Shown: positions 1-9,194, numbered from the stretch's first letter. The stretch: DNA of 64,000 bases from Luteimonas huabeiensis HB2 (GCF_000559025.1 NZ_JAAN01000020.1:1-64000), one strand, 5' to 3'. The notes: generated from the sequence alone by a model not told the origin. A program made the numbers and translations.

Positions 1-150
1 CCCGCAAGCGGGGGAAGGTGCCGAAGGCGGATGGGGGCACGCCGCAGGCGCCTAAAGCGGCCCTCATCCGGCGCGGGAGAAGGAACAACATGCGCCCGCT
101 TGCGGGAGAACGGCATGCTCCCGCAAGCGCGAGCGGGGACAGCTTCGGCG
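1..150. repeat. Palindromic intergenic repeats (CCCGC-TT-GCGGG family)
   Basis: Several imperfect copies of a short stem-forming element lie here: CCCGCAAGCGGGGGA at the left edge, CGCGGGAGAAGGA near 72, and CCCGCTTGCGGGAGAA at 95-110 followed by CTCCCGCAAGCG. The arms CCCGC and GCGGG pair around a two-base loop. The same vocabulary recurs in the arrays near 11.8 kb and 25.8 kb. No convincing gene lies in 1-208. The region is downstream of the stress-protein gene at 209, so a terminator or mRNA-end role is possible. Confidence 0.7.
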
Positions 151-208
151 CTGCAGATCGAATGGGGATACGCCCTGGGCAGCCGCCGTCGCGATGGGCC
201 GGTCGTCC

Positions 209-691
209 TCAGCGCAGGTCGAGGTCGGCGACCTTGTCCTCGGCGTCGCGCTTGGGGTCGATGCCCAGCAGCATCTTGACCCCGGCCAGCAGGCTGGATT
301 CGTTGAGCCAGACCTCGGCGCGCTCGGGGTCGAAGCGCAGCAGCACCAGCTTGGGATCGTCCTTGCCTTCGAACCAGGCGGCGATGAAGGGATTCCACAG
401 GCGGTCGATCACCGCGCGGTCGCGGGACAGGCTGAGGTTGCCCTGGATGCTGGCGAACAGGTCGTGGCCCTTGGAGCTGAAGGCGGCGATCGCGCGGCGG
501 CTTTCGGACAGGCCATCGACGATCGCGTTGGGCTTGCCGATGAAGAACCAGATCGGCCCCGACTCGCCTTCGACGAAGGCCGTCAGCGGCCGCGAGTGGC
601 CGTCCTCGACGCCGTCCACGCCGAGCATCACGGTGCGGTCGGACTTCAGCGCCTTCCAGAGCTTGGCTTCGAGTTCCTGCGGGGTGGGCAT
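209..691 (-). CDS. Pyridoxamine 5'-phosphate oxidase-like general stress protein
   Basis: A 160-residue soluble protein of the general stress protein 26 / PNPOx-like split-barrel family, which bind flavin or a related cofactor. It starts MPTPQELEAKLWKALKSDRT, shows the family pattern GPIWFFIGKP in the barrel, and has the FSSKGHDLFASIQGNLSLSRD stretch typical of the group, ending with an acidic/basic tail. Length matches the family (about 150-170). It has no signal peptide and acts in the cytoplasm. Substrate cannot be told from sequence. It stands alone, with a repeat region downstream and a DUF1275 gene upstream on the same strand. Confidence 0.85.
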   Translation of the reverse strand: MPTPQELEAKLWKALKSDRTVMLGVDGVEDGHSRPLTAFVEGESGPIWFFIGKPNAIVDGLSESRRAIAAFSSKGHDLFASIQGNLSLSRDRAVIDRLWNPFIAAWFEGKDDPKLVLLRFDPERAEVWLNESSLLAGVKMLLGIDPKRDAEDKVADLDLR

Positions 692-792
692 GGCGGACGT
701 TCCGTCGTGGCGTCGGCGACGCCGGGAGCCCCGTTCTAGGCGCTGCGCGGTGAACGCGACGTGCGCGGCGCGCGGTGCGCAGGCGTTCGCGC

Positions 793-1530
793 TCAGCCGG
801 TGCCGGTCCCGTCCTGTCCGGCGCCCGCGTGCGGTGCGCCGTGTTCACGCCCGAGCCAGCGCCGCTGCCGCCGCAGCGCCCAGTGCCGGTAGGCGACGTA
901 GCCGATGCCGGTCAGGCCGGTCAGTGCGGCCGGGATCAGCAGCGCGTAGTAGTGCATCGCGCGGAACAGCCAGGCGCCGAGGATGCCGCCGCCGAGGAAG
1001 CCGCTGATGATCAGGCCGCTGAGCGTGAGCCGCCGCAGCGGCAGCGGCATGCCGCGGATCAGGTGGCCGAGGCCGATGCCGAGGTCGGTGAACATGCCGC
1101 TCAGGTGCGTGGTGCGCACGGCGGCGCCGCTGTAGGTGGTGACCATCGCGTTCTGCAGGCCGCAGGCCATCGCCGCCAGCAGCGCGCCGTTGAGCTGCTG
1201 GTGGACGAACATCGGCACCGAGGCGGCCAGCAGCACGGCCTCCAGCGCCAGCGCCACGCCGTAGCGGCGGCCCAGGCGCAGGGTGCTGTCCTGGACGATC
1301 AGGCCGCTGAGCATGGCGCCCAGGCTGAAGGCGATCAGGATCGCCCACAGGTGGCGGACCGAGCGCCAGTCGCCTTCGACGAGCGCGGCGCCGAGCAGGC
1401 TGGTGGTGCCGGTGAGATGGCTGACGGCGAGATGCTCGAAGCCGAGGTAGCCGACCACGTTGACCATGCCGGCGATGCAGGCGAGGGTGATCGCGCCCAC
1501 CCAGACCCAGCGCGGCAGCCGCTCGGTCAT
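793..1530 (-). CDS. YoaK/DUF1275 family inner-membrane protein
   Basis: A 245-residue integral membrane protein with about six hydrophobic segments. The family fingerprint is visible: GMVNVVGYLGFEHLAVSHLTG near the N-terminus (the conserved HxTG motif), then GLQNAMVTTYSGAAVRTTHL and GMFTDLG in the middle. DUF1275 proteins are widespread, small and functionally uncharacterised, possibly transporters. The C-terminus after the last membrane helix is Arg-rich and cytosolic. The start ATG gives a short positively charged N-terminus before the first helix, as expected. It lies on the same strand as the small HTH gene upstream but 37 bp apart, so co-transcription is possible but unproven. Confidence 0.85.
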   Translation of the reverse strand: MTERLPRWVWVGAITLACIAGMVNVVGYLGFEHLAVSHLTGTTSLLGAALVEGDWRSVRHLWAILIAFSLGAMLSGLIVQDSTLRLGRRYGVALALEAVLLAASVPMFVHQQLNGALLAAMACGLQNAMVTTYSGAAVRTTHLSGMFTDLGIGLGHLIRGMPLPLRRLTLSGLIISGFLGGGILGAWLFRAMHYYALLIPAALTGLTGIGYVAYRHWALRRQRRWLGREHGAPHAGAGQDGTGTG

Positions 1531-1567
1531 GGCCGCGGACGCCGCTGCAGCCGACGGGCGGGACCGC

Positions 1568-1819
1568 TCACGCCGGCGCCTTCAGCCGCACGCCGCGGCC
1601 GCGGCCCTCGCTGGGCCGTTCGTTGCCGATCAGTTCGATGCCGGCGGCGTCGAGCGCCTCGACGATGCGGGTCAGCGTGCCGACCATGCCGCGCACGTCG
1701 CCGGGGCTGGATTCCATGCGCTGGATCGTGGGCAGGGAGACGCCGGCCATCTCGGCTAGGCGGCGCTGGTCGATGCCGAGGAGCGCGCGCGCGGCGCGCA
1801 GTTGGGCGGCGGAGATCAT
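1568..1819 (-). CDS. Small XRE-type helix-turn-helix regulator
   Basis: An 83-residue protein made almost entirely of a Cro/CI-type HTH: the first helices read LRAARALLGIDQRRLAEMAG, followed by the recognition-helix region VSLPTIQRMESS, then VGTLTRIVEALDAAGIELIG. This single-domain layout is common for small DNA-binding regulators; proteins of this exact pattern (ending with a conserved GIE(L/F)I strand) are frequent in Proteobacteria. It acts in the cytoplasm. Its target is unknown; autoregulation or control of the DUF1275 gene downstream are the simplest guesses. No partner toxin gene is visible next to it, which argues against a toxin-antitoxin role. Confidence 0.85.
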   Translation of the reverse strand: MISAAQLRAARALLGIDQRRLAEMAGVSLPTIQRMESSPGDVRGMVGTLTRIVEALDAAGIELIGNERPSEGRGRGVRLKAPA

Positions 1820-2026
1820 GCGATCGGGGCGGGCATGCGGGAACGCTCACCATACCGCCGCCATGCCGCGCCGGGCAAGCCTCAGGCGTGGAAGACGATG
1901 TTCAGGACATCACCCGTGTCTTCGCATCCATCGATGGCCGGGGCATGCCGCAGTTCCCGGCCGCCGGGTGGCCCGGGGCCTGCGGACGCGGCTGGGCGCG
2001 CGTGCCGCAGGGCCCCGGCCGGCCGC

Positions 2027-2635
2027 TCAGAGGTCGGCGATGCGGGTGATCCGCGAGCCTTCCAGCGACACGCCGGCCATCAATCCGGCGTTGTTGAGCA
2101 CGAAGCCGATCACCGACTGCTGCATGGTCTGGGTGTCGATGTTGCCGTTGGCGCCGACGTGGGCCACGGCGACCGTGGCATCGGCCCCGACGGTCCAGCC
2201 GTTGCTGTTGCGGAATTTGGCCAGCGCCTCGTCGGTCATGAACAGCAGGATGGTGGCGCTGGACTGCGCGCCGGCCTGCAGGCCCAGCGACCCGGCCGCG
2301 GTCCGGTAGTAGCCGGCCGTCTGGTTGCCCACGCGCAGCACGCCACGGCCGTATTCGCCGCCGACGACGAGGCCCGCGCGCACCACGGTCGGGAAGATCA
2401 GCACGCCCTTCGCGTCGCGGACGAGCTGCCGCGCATCGGGCGCGTTCTCGTAGAGCCGCTGCAGCGCGGCATCGGCGGCGCTGTCGATCTCCGCGCGCTG
2501 GGCCGAGGGCGAGGCGGCGGTGTGGCCGGCGGTGGTCGAACAGGCGGTCAGCCCGCCGCCGGTCAGGACCATGCCGGCGGCCAGCAGGGCGGCGGCGAGG
2601 CGGCGGGGACGCGGAAGCGAATGGAGAGTGTGCAT
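2027..2635 (-). CDS. YSC84-domain lipoprotein
   Basis: A 202-residue exported lipoprotein. A basic N-terminus and hydrophobic segment end in a lipobox (LTAC, Cys at about residue 32). The mature part is the YSC84/SYLF-like domain: AKGVLIFPTVVRAGLVVGGEYGRG, then GYYRTAAGSLGLQAGAQS and the glycine-rich tail VGANGNIDTQ...VIGFVLNNAGLMAGVSLEGS. In eukaryotes this fold binds phosphoinositides; bacterial versions are small envelope proteins of unclear role. The ATG is preceded by AGGA at a good distance. Length is typical. Expected location is the periplasmic face of the inner or outer membrane. Confidence 0.88.
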   Translation of the reverse strand: MHTLHSLPRPRRLAAALLAAGMVLTGGGLTACSTTAGHTAASPSAQRAEIDSAADAALQRLYENAPDARQLVRDAKGVLIFPTVVRAGLVVGGEYGRGVLRVGNQTAGYYRTAAGSLGLQAGAQSSATILLFMTDEALAKFRNSNGWTVGADATVAVAHVGANGNIDTQTMQQSVIGFVLNNAGLMAGVSLEGSRITRIADL

Positions 2636-2982
2636 CGCGCATGTCCTTATTTCGGAAGGGGCGCTTACTGTAGTCCCGGCCCTGTCGAAAACGGTTCACG
2701 CCTCGTCGACGTTGCGCGGCGCGTCCCGCCACCGGGATCGGGGGCGGGCACGCCGTGCGCGCTGCCTCATGACGACAACGGAATCGGGCCAGTTCGTCGC
2801 GGGCCTGGGCGCATCGATCTCGCCGTGACCGCGGCTCGTGCCAGCGCCTCGGCCGCGCCCGGCACCGCCGCGCCGCGCGGCCGACGGATCGCTGGATCGG
2901 CCCGGCGCCCCGCGACGCGCTCAGAGATGTCCCATATGCTGGATCGCCGCCGGCCGCACGGCGACGAAGGAGGCATACCCGC
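2636..2982. other. Gene-less divergent intergenic region
   Basis: About 350 bp between the divergent YSC84 gene and the frameshifted gene at 2983. Both flanking genes would be driven from here. The right end holds a strong ribosome site (GAAGGAGG) nine bases before the ATG at 2983. I see no ORF with sensible composition, no clear hairpin terminator and no confident -35/-10 pair. Confidence 0.6.
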
Positions 2983-3650
2983 ATGTGGCTTCTTGCATGG
3001 AGCATGGCGATGGGCGCCCTGGCCGTACAGGGCGACACTGGACCGAGCCAGGCCCAGGCCGAGCGCGCCGCGCAGGCGTGGGTGGACTACCACCCTGGCG
3101 ACGACATCCAGTACGACTATCGCGCCGGCTTCGTGGAGGTGGCGGATCTCGACGGCGATGGCGTGCGCGAGATCGTGGCGATCGAGACGCGACGTGCGTG
3201 GGGGCCAACTTCGATTGCCACAACCAGGTCGTCGTGATGACGCCGCTGAAGCCGGACGATCCACGGCTGGTGCCCGCCCCATTGGCGGGCGCATGGGAAC
3301 TCGAGGCCAGGGCGCGCATGCGCGACGTCGGTCATGGGCCGGATGCGGCCCTGCACATCCCGGGGGAAGTCGCCCGGCTGGAAGTGCGCGGCGCGGAGAT
3401 CCTGGTCGAGTTCGAGGCCCGGGACGGTTCGCCCTACTGCAGGCGCAGCACCGCGGCGGATGCTCGGCGCGTGCCTTGCCCGGCGCCGGGCAGGCACCTG
3501 TGGACGCTGGTCTGGGACAAGGGGCGGCAAGCGCGCACCTTGCGCGAGTGCGACGATGCGAGCCCGCTCGATCCTCGGCGCAGCGCCGTTGCCGTCGCGC
3601 TCGACTGGGGCTGCCTGCGCAGGCTCGATCCGCCGCCCGCGACGCCTTGA
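2983..3650 (+). pseudogene. Frameshifted secreted protein with a DxDGDG-type repeat
   Basis: Two overlapping frames together make one protein of about 220 residues. The first frame, from an ATG with a strong GAAGGAGG site, gives a short signal-like segment and then FVEVADLDGDGVREIVAIE, an FG-GAP/dockerin-like calcium-type motif, before running out at 3237. The second frame picks up near 3186 with CVGANFDCHNQVVVMTPLKP and continues sensibly to a stop at 3650, with paired cysteines and a WTLVWDKG stretch. One missing base at about 3184-3195 would join them. The composition resembles small Xanthomonadaceae envelope proteins that inhibit lysozyme-like enzymes (PliI-like XAC2610 type), but I cannot establish homology. 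Either real decay or a sequencing error. Confidence 0.6.
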
Positions 3651-3720
3651 GACCCGCACCGTTCGCGCGCGGCCGCGCGATCGCCGCGAAGGCGGCTGCC
3701 CTCGCGGCGGGAGGATCGGT

Positions 3721-5085
3721 TCACGGGCTCTGGTAGTAGACGTTGTCGATGTGGAACTCGACGTCGGCGGCTGGCGGGTCGGCGACCAGCATGAACATCT
3801 GCTTCACCGCGTGCAGGTCGAGGTCGTAGAAGGCGCTGAAGGGGATCGTCACCTCGTGCCAATTGCCGTCGCGCACCAGACCGTAACCCGGGCCGCCGGC
3901 GACGAAGTCGACCCAGCTGTCGCCGAAGGAGGTGTTGATGCCGATCTTGAAGCTGGCCTGGGTGGTGGTGCGCATGTGGAACTTCAGCGCGCCGCCGGCG
4001 TAGTTGGACATGTTGCGATAGTCGGTGACGATGCCCATCCCGAACCACTGGCCCGCGCTGGCGCGGAAGGCCATGACCTCGCCGCCCTCGAACGGCGCGG
4101 CCGGCATCGGGGTCAGGTTGTGCCACAGGAACAGGTCGGCGTCGGCGCCGAAGTCGAGCGCGCCGCTCAGCCCCGACTGCTCGCTGTAGACGCCGAAGCG
4201 GCCGGGCGGCGCAGCGGCGGTGCTGCCGATGTAGAGCTCGCTGCCCGGCGCGTCCTGGTAGAGGCGAATGTAGTCCACCTCCATGCGGCCGGGCAGCGGC
4301 GCGGTGACGCCTTCGGGCGCGAGGATGCCGGTGTAGGTGCCGCCCACGGCCAGGTTGAGCAGCAGGAAGTGCTGCTGGTGGAACTCGTGCAGCGAGGCGC
4401 CCTCGATGTCGGAGATGGCGAACTCGAAGTACTGCTGGCCGTCGATGGACACGCGGATGAACTGCGGGTCCCAGGTCATGCGGTAGACGTGGAAGTCGGT
4501 GTGCAGGTCGGTCGGGCTGTCGTAGTCCTGCCCGTAGTCGGCTTGGGAGCCGTTGTAGTCCCAGTGCACGGCGGCGCCGATGCGGCGGTTGGCCGCGCCG
4601 TCGGCGATCGCCGCGGCCGAGCCGGCTTCCATGATGTCGATCTCGCCGCGCGCAGGCCACACGCCGATGGCGCCGAGCATCCAGTAGGCCGGCCACAGCC
4701 CGTTGCCGACCTGCGGGGTCTTGATCCGCGCCTCGAGCGTGCCGTAGCGGAAGTGCATGCGGCCCTCGGTCTTCAGCCGCGCCGAGGTGAACGGGCTGCC
4801 CTGGAAGGTCTCGCGCCGCGCCTCGATGATCAGCCGGCCGTCCTCGATGCGGGCGTTCTCCGGGCGGCTGGTGTAGTACTGCAGCTCGCCGTTGCCCCAG
4901 CCGCAGATGCCGAGCTGGCAGCCGGTGCCGACGTCGTAGATCCACTTGCTGCCGTCGATGCCGGGGCCGTCGAAGTTCTCCTCCCAGACCAGGGCCTGGG
5001 CGTGCGCGTCGGGCGGCGAGAGCGTCGCCGCGCCGAGCAGGGCGGCCAGCGGCAGGGCGAGCGCGCGTAAGCGTTCCGTATCCAT
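3721..5085 (-). CDS. Secreted glycoside hydrolase family 16 beta-glucanase
   Basis: A 454-residue protein with a Sec signal peptide (ALALPLAALLGAATLSPPDAHA), so periplasmic or extracellular. The GH16 domain spans roughly residues 30-285: WGNGELQYYTSR, RYGTLEARIKTP, LWPAYWMLG, and the catalytic signature GEIDIMEAG in which the two Glu flank Asp in the E-x-D-x-x-E pattern of laminarinase-type enzymes, then WDYNG and LNLAVGG. These enzymes cleave beta-1,3 or mixed-linkage glucans. The last 160 residues form a second beta-rich domain with aromatic residues, ending DVEFHIDNVYYQ, likely carbohydrate-binding (ExoP/CBM-like). The ATG follows AAGGAG. The TonB receptor upstream is on the same strand but 227 bp away with a hairpin between. 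Confidence 0.92.
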   Translation of the reverse strand: MDTERLRALALPLAALLGAATLSPPDAHAQALVWEENFDGPGIDGSKWIYDVGTGCQLGICGWGNGELQYYTSRPENARIEDGRLIIEARRETFQGSPFTSARLKTEGRMHFRYGTLEARIKTPQVGNGLWPAYWMLGAIGVWPARGEIDIMEAGSAAAIADGAANRRIGAAVHWDYNGSQADYGQDYDSPTDLHTDFHVYRMTWDPQFIRVSIDGQQYFEFAISDIEGASLHEFHQQHFLLLNLAVGGTYTGILAPEGVTAPLPGRMEVDYIRLYQDAPGSELYIGSTAAAPPGRFGVYSEQSGLSGALDFGADADLFLWHNLTPMPAAPFEGGEVMAFRASAGQWFGMGIVTDYRNMSNYAGGALKFHMRTTTQASFKIGINTSFGDSWVDFVAGGPGYGLVRDGNWHEVTIPFSAFYDLDLHAVKQMFMLVADPPAADVEFHIDNVYYQSP

Positions 5086-5217
5086 GGGGAGCTCCTTGGA
5101 GAGTGTGGTCGGCGCCGGAATGGCAGCCGGCGGCCAGACTTTTCCCCGGATGACAGCGTTGTCAACGGCCTCCGCCGGCAGCGCGCGGATCGTCGATGTC
5201 AGTCACGGAAAAGTGTT

Positions 5218-5240
5218 CAGGCGCGGTGAAACCGCGCCTG
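5218..5240 (-). terminator. Hairpin downstream of the TonB-dependent receptor gene
   Basis: A perfect 10-bp stem CAGGCGCGGT / ACCGCGCCTG around the loop GAA. Read on the minus strand it is followed by AACACTTTTCC, so it could end transcripts of the receptor gene. Confidence 0.55.
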
Positions 5241-5312
5241 CGCGCACGAGCCCCATGCTGCGCGACAGCACGGATCCGCGACGGCGCGCGGCGCACGGCC
5301 GCGCGCCACGGG

Positions 5313-7490
5313 TCAGAGATCGACCGAGACCGAGACCGTGATCGTGCGCGGCGCGCCCAGCACCAGGTAGTTGGCGCCCGAAGCGCCGCCGGTGGAGGCC
5401 CAATAGCCGCGGTCGAACAGGTTGTCCACGCGCGCGCGCAAGGTCCAGGGCCGGCCGCCGGCCTGGAAGGCGTAGCGCGCGCCGAGGTCGAACCGGGTCC
5501 AGGACGGCAGTTCCAGCGTGTTGGCGTCGTTGGCGAACTGACGGCCGGTGTGCACCGCGCGCGCATCCAGGCTGAGCCCGTCCGCGCCCGGCACGTCCCA
5601 GTCCACGCCGGCGTTGAGCTGCACCTCGGGCACGCCCAGCACCGTGTTGCCCTCGTTCGCGCCGCCCTCGGTCTTCTGCAGGGTGGCGTCGAGCAGGGTG
5701 AAGCCGCCGAGGATCCGCAAGCCCTCGACCGGCTGGCCGTAGGCGCTGAACTCGAGGCCCTGGTTGCGCTGCTCGCCGTTGTCGCGCACGACGTAGTCCT
5801 CCTCGATCGCGTTCGGCTTGGCGATGCGGAACAGCGCCGCGGTCGCGCCCCAGCCGCCGGCGTCGAACTTGGCGCCGGCCTCGTACTGCTTCGAGCGGAA
5901 CGGCGACAGGATCTCGCCGGCGTTGACGATCGGCGTGCCGTCGGCGCTGGTCTGCTTGACCGTCTCGCCCGGCAGCAGGGCGTCGGCGTAGTTGGCGTAC
6001 AGCGAGACCTGGCGGCCGAGCTTGAACACCAGCGCGGCCACCGGCGTCGTCACGCTGTCGTCGTAGCGGTTGGACAGCACGCCGGTCGTGTAGTCGTAGC
6101 TCGACTGGCGCAGGGTCTGCCGGCGCGCGCCCAGCGTCAGCAGTACGCGATCGTCCGCCAGGCTCAGGGTGTCGGCGATCGCGTAGCTGGCAGTCTGGGT
6201 CCTGCTGGTGGTCAGCGGATCGGACATGTCGCCGACCGGGGGATTGATGGGCGGAGGCGCGATCGCGATCGGCGCATACAGGCTGCCGATGGCGTTGCGC
6301 GCGCCGGTCGCGAAGGCGTTCTGCGAGTCGAGGTCGAAGAACGAGGCGCTGACGCTGATGCGGTGACCGACCGCGCCGGTCTCGAACTCGGTGCGCAGGC
6401 CGACCTCGCCGGTCCGCAGCAGATCCTCGCGCACGTTGTCGAACTGGGAGGCGGTCAGGTTGCCGGCGGCGTCGGCTCTCGGGTTGGCGAGCACGTTGTG
6501 TTCCTTGCCGTCGCGTACGCCGAGCGCCGCCCAGGCCATCGTGGATTCGCTGAGGTCGTACTCGCCGCGGATCACGCCGAACAGGTCCTCCTCGTCGGTG
6601 AAGGTCCACGGCTGGGCGAAGTTGACGTCGGCGTCGGGCGCGATGGGGATGCCGCCGACGGGGGTGACGCTGGGGCGCGGCGCCTCGATGCGGTGGTCCT
6701 GCCAGCCGAGGTCGGCGGAAAAGCGCGCGCGCTCGCCGCGATAGTCCACGCCCAGCGCCAGCACGCCCAGCTCGCGCGCCTCGCCGAGGGCGGTATCGCC
6801 GTCGCGGCGCACCGCGTTGGCGCGCACGCCCCAGGCGCGGTCGGCGCCGAAGCGGCGCGAGACGTCGGCGGCGGCGTACCCCTGGCCGTCGTTCTCGTAG
6901 CCCAGCGTCAGGCGGGTCAGGTCGTCGTCGCCGGCGCGCTTGGGCACCAGGTTGAAGGCGCCGCCCACGCCGCTGCCGCTGGGCGCGGCGCCGTTGAGGA
7001 AGCTGTTGGCGCCGCGGAAGACCTCCACCCGTTCCAGGAACTCCGCCGCCACGTACTGGCGCGGCAGCAGGCCGTACAGGCCGTTGTAGCTCATGTCGTC
7101 GGAGTACACGGCGAAACCGCGCACCACGTACAGCTCCTGGAAGTTGCCGAAGCCGCGCGCCACGCGCACCGCCGGGTCGTTCTGCACCACGTCGGCGACG
7201 CTGCGGGCCTGCTGGTCGCGCATCAGGTCGGCGGTGAAGTTGAGGCTGTTGAACGGGGTGTCCATGACGTCGAGGTTGCCGAACAGGCCCACGCGGCCGC
7301 CGGTGGCGACCTGGCCGCCGGCGTAGGCGGGCGGCAGCTCGACCTGCGAGCCGTCGGCGGTCACCACCACGGTGTCGAGGGTCTTGGCGTCGGGGGAGGC
7401 AGCGCGGTCCTGCGCCTGCGCGGACAGGGGAGCCAGGCAGGCGAGCAGGGCGAGAGACAGGGCGCGGGGGCGCGGGAAATCGATGGACAT
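5313..7490 (-). CDS. TonB-dependent siderophore receptor
   Basis: An outer-membrane receptor of 725 residues. I placed the start at the ATG at 7490, not the in-frame one at 7565, because it leads directly into a signal peptide (LSLALLACLAPLSAQAQ). The mature N-terminus has a TonB-box-like TLDTVVVTA, then the plug domain (RDQQARSVADVVQNDPAVRV, NFQELYVVRGFAVYSDDMSY, ERVEVFRGANSFLNG) and the 22-strand barrel ending NYLVLGAPRTITVSVSVDL, with a C-terminal hydrophobic residue. Plug features are those of ferric-siderophore receptors of the FhuE/FoxA type. No Fur box, sigma/anti-sigma pair or ABC transporter is adjacent, so the ligand is unknown. It is probably iron-regulated. Confidence 0.9.
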   Translation of the reverse strand: MSIDFPRPRALSLALLACLAPLSAQAQDRAASPDAKTLDTVVVTADGSQVELPPAYAGGQVATGGRVGLFGNLDVMDTPFNSLNFTADLMRDQQARSVADVVQNDPAVRVARGFGNFQELYVVRGFAVYSDDMSYNGLYGLLPRQYVAAEFLERVEVFRGANSFLNGAAPSGSGVGGAFNLVPKRAGDDDLTRLTLGYENDGQGYAAADVSRRFGADRAWGVRANAVRRDGDTALGEARELGVLALGVDYRGERARFSADLGWQDHRIEAPRPSVTPVGGIPIAPDADVNFAQPWTFTDEEDLFGVIRGEYDLSESTMAWAALGVRDGKEHNVLANPRADAAGNLTASQFDNVREDLLRTGEVGLRTEFETGAVGHRISVSASFFDLDSQNAFATGARNAIGSLYAPIAIAPPPINPPVGDMSDPLTTSRTQTASYAIADTLSLADDRVLLTLGARRQTLRQSSYDYTTGVLSNRYDDSVTTPVAALVFKLGRQVSLYANYADALLPGETVKQTSADGTPIVNAGEILSPFRSKQYEAGAKFDAGGWGATAALFRIAKPNAIEEDYVVRDNGEQRNQGLEFSAYGQPVEGLRILGGFTLLDATLQKTEGGANEGNTVLGVPEVQLNAGVDWDVPGADGLSLDARAVHTGRQFANDANTLELPSWTRFDLGARYAFQAGGRPWTLRARVDNLFDRGYWASTGGASGANYLVLGAPRTITVSVSVDL

Positions 7491-7685
7491 GGTCAGCCTA
7501 GGCAACGCGGAAACGACTGGCTTGGGAACACGGGGCTCCCTGGCTGACGAGCGGAGGGCGCCCATGCGGGGCGCCCTCCAGCGGCCATTATCGCATCAAG
7601 CGCGGCGCGGCCGACATCCGCGACGCATCCGCGGCCCTGCGCCCCGTTGCGCGCGGCGTTCGCCGGAAGCCCCGCCTCGACGCGG

Positions 7686-8189
7686 TCAGGCGGTGTGCTG
7701 CTCGATACGCACCAGTTGCCAGCAGGGGCGCCGGGCGAAGTGGAAGAACCGCTGTTCGCGGGCTTCCGGCGTGCGGATCAGCACCGTCGTGCCGCCGTCG
7801 ATTTCGTCGGAGATCAGCATTTCCCGGCCTTGCGCCTGCAGGCTGGCGGGATCGGGCATGACCGGCCACTCGACCTCGCTCAGGGGAATGCGGCTTTCGA
7901 GGTGGCGCATCGCCGGGTCCGCGTCGACGACGTAGACGCTGCTGGCGAGCGGATCGGCGACGGCGCGCTGCTGGAACGCGATCTCGCGGCCGAAGCGGGC
8001 CAGGAAGTCCCCGAAGTCCGGTTCCGGGCAGGCCGGTCCGTGGCCGATCGGTGCGGGCGCTGGCGCCGCCTCGGCGGCCGGCGGCGCGGAAGGGGCGTTG
8101 GGCCGGCAGGCGGTCGGCGCGATGCCGAGCACGGCGGCCAGCAGGACGGGGGCGAATCGATACGACAAGGTGGTCTCCGGTCGGTGCAT
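7686..8189 (-). CDS. Lipoprotein of unknown function (candidate immunity/periplasmic protein)
   Basis: A 167-residue protein from an ATG at 8189: a signal segment FAPVLLAAVLGIAPTAC ends in a lipobox-like PTAC, followed by an Ala/Pro-rich linker and a globular part (about residues 50-167) with paired cysteines. I do not recognise the domain. Its C-terminal part contains ISDEIDGGTTVLIRTPEARE and FFHFARRPCWQLVRIEQ. It is the last gene of the minus-strand cluster that pairs peptidoglycan-hydrolase-like proteins with lipoproteins, and lies 62 bp downstream of the gene at 8252. By analogy with effector/immunity pairs it may protect the producing cell, but this is inference. Confidence 0.7.
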   Translation of the reverse strand: MHRPETTLSYRFAPVLLAAVLGIAPTACRPNAPSAPPAAEAAPAPAPIGHGPACPEPDFGDFLARFGREIAFQQRAVADPLASSVYVVDADPAMRHLESRIPLSEVEWPVMPDPASLQAQGREMLISDEIDGGTTVLIRTPEAREQRFFHFARRPCWQLVRIEQHTA

Positions 8190-8251
8190 GAGGTGGCCGC
8201 GGTGCTCGCTGGGGCGGCCCGGGCCGCATCGGTCGGGGCGCCCGCGAAGGC

Positions 8252-8971
8252 TCAGCGCGCCGGGTCGCCGCGCAGGCCGGCGTCCTGCCGGGGCGCGTCC
8301 GGCGCCACGGCATCGATCGGTTCCGGCGCGGGCGCGGCGGTGGCGGCCCAGGCCAGCGCGAGCGGCGAACCCGCCAGATTGGCCAGCGCCGCCAGCAGCG
8401 CCATCGCATCGCCGCGGCGAGCGGCGTCCATCAGGGCGCCGAGGCCAGCACCTTCGCTTCCGGGTTGCGGCGGCGCTTCGACCGGGGCTTGCGCCCCCAG
8501 GGCCGCGGCACCGGCCCCCTGCGCGTGGCCCGTCGCACGGCTCGCCTCCTCGAACAGGCGCAGCGCCTGTTCGAGGCTGCCGGCGAGCGGACCGTCGAGC
8601 TGCAGCCCGTCCGGCAGGGCGCCGGCCTGGCCGGGATGCTGCAGGCCGGCCTGCAACCGCTTCAGCAGGTCCGCCAGCACCTGCGGCGCGGGCCATGCCG
8701 CCTGCGCAGTGGGCAGGCCCTGGAATGCCTGCGCGGTGCCGGGACCGGCGCCGCGACCGCCGGCCGCGGCCATCAGCTCGGACAGCTGCTTCAGCGTGCG
8801 CTCGCGCTGCACGCTGTCGCGAAAGGCGTCCGGCGTCCCGCCCGGCGCCCCCAGGCCGCCCTGCTGCATGCGGCGGACGAAGTCCAGCGGATCCCGGACG
8901 AGGTCCGGTGCGGTCGCCGGCGATTCCACGGGATCGGTGGCGGGGGGCGATTCGGGACGTCGGTTTTTCAC
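8252..8971 (-). CDS. Unknown protein with the island's C-terminal module
   Basis: I chose the GTG at 8971, not longer upstream frames, because an AGGAG site sits seven bases before it. It makes a 239-residue protein with no signal peptide: an N-terminal low-complexity stretch, a helical part (PLDFVRRMQQGGLG, RERTLKQLSELMAAAGG), and a helix around EQALRLFEEASRATG. The C-terminal part LGALMDAARRGDAMALLAAL...AGSPLALAW (about 176-212) matches, in degenerate form, the tail shared by the two peptidoglycan-hydrolase-like proteins at 9195 and 12862. No enzymatic motif is visible. It may be a third secreted member with a different toxic domain, or an accessory protein or decayed paralogue. Position inside the cluster supports a linked role. 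Confidence 0.7.
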   Translation of the reverse strand: MKNRRPESPPATDPVESPATAPDLVRDPLDFVRRMQQGGLGAPGGTPDAFRDSVQRERTLKQLSELMAAAGGRGAGPGTAQAFQGLPTAQAAWPAPQVLADLLKRLQAGLQHPGQAGALPDGLQLDGPLAGSLEQALRLFEEASRATGHAQGAGAAALGAQAPVEAPPQPGSEGAGLGALMDAARRGDAMALLAALANLAGSPLALAWAATAAPAPEPIDAVAPDAPRQDAGLRGDPAR

Positions 8972-9194
8972 TGCTTCGCTCCTGCGGATGGGCGGTCGCA
9001 CCGCCAAGGCGTCATGGAAACGGTGCGCCGCGTCGGCGCCGCGAACGCGCGGGCCCGGCCGACCTGACCGACGCGCGCGCGGTCTGCGTTCGGCTCGCGC
9101 CGGCGCTTGGGTCGAACTGCGGATGCGGCAAGCCATGCCTGCGCGCCCGTGGTCGGTACTCGGCATCGCCCGGCACCCGGCAGCATGCTCTCGG

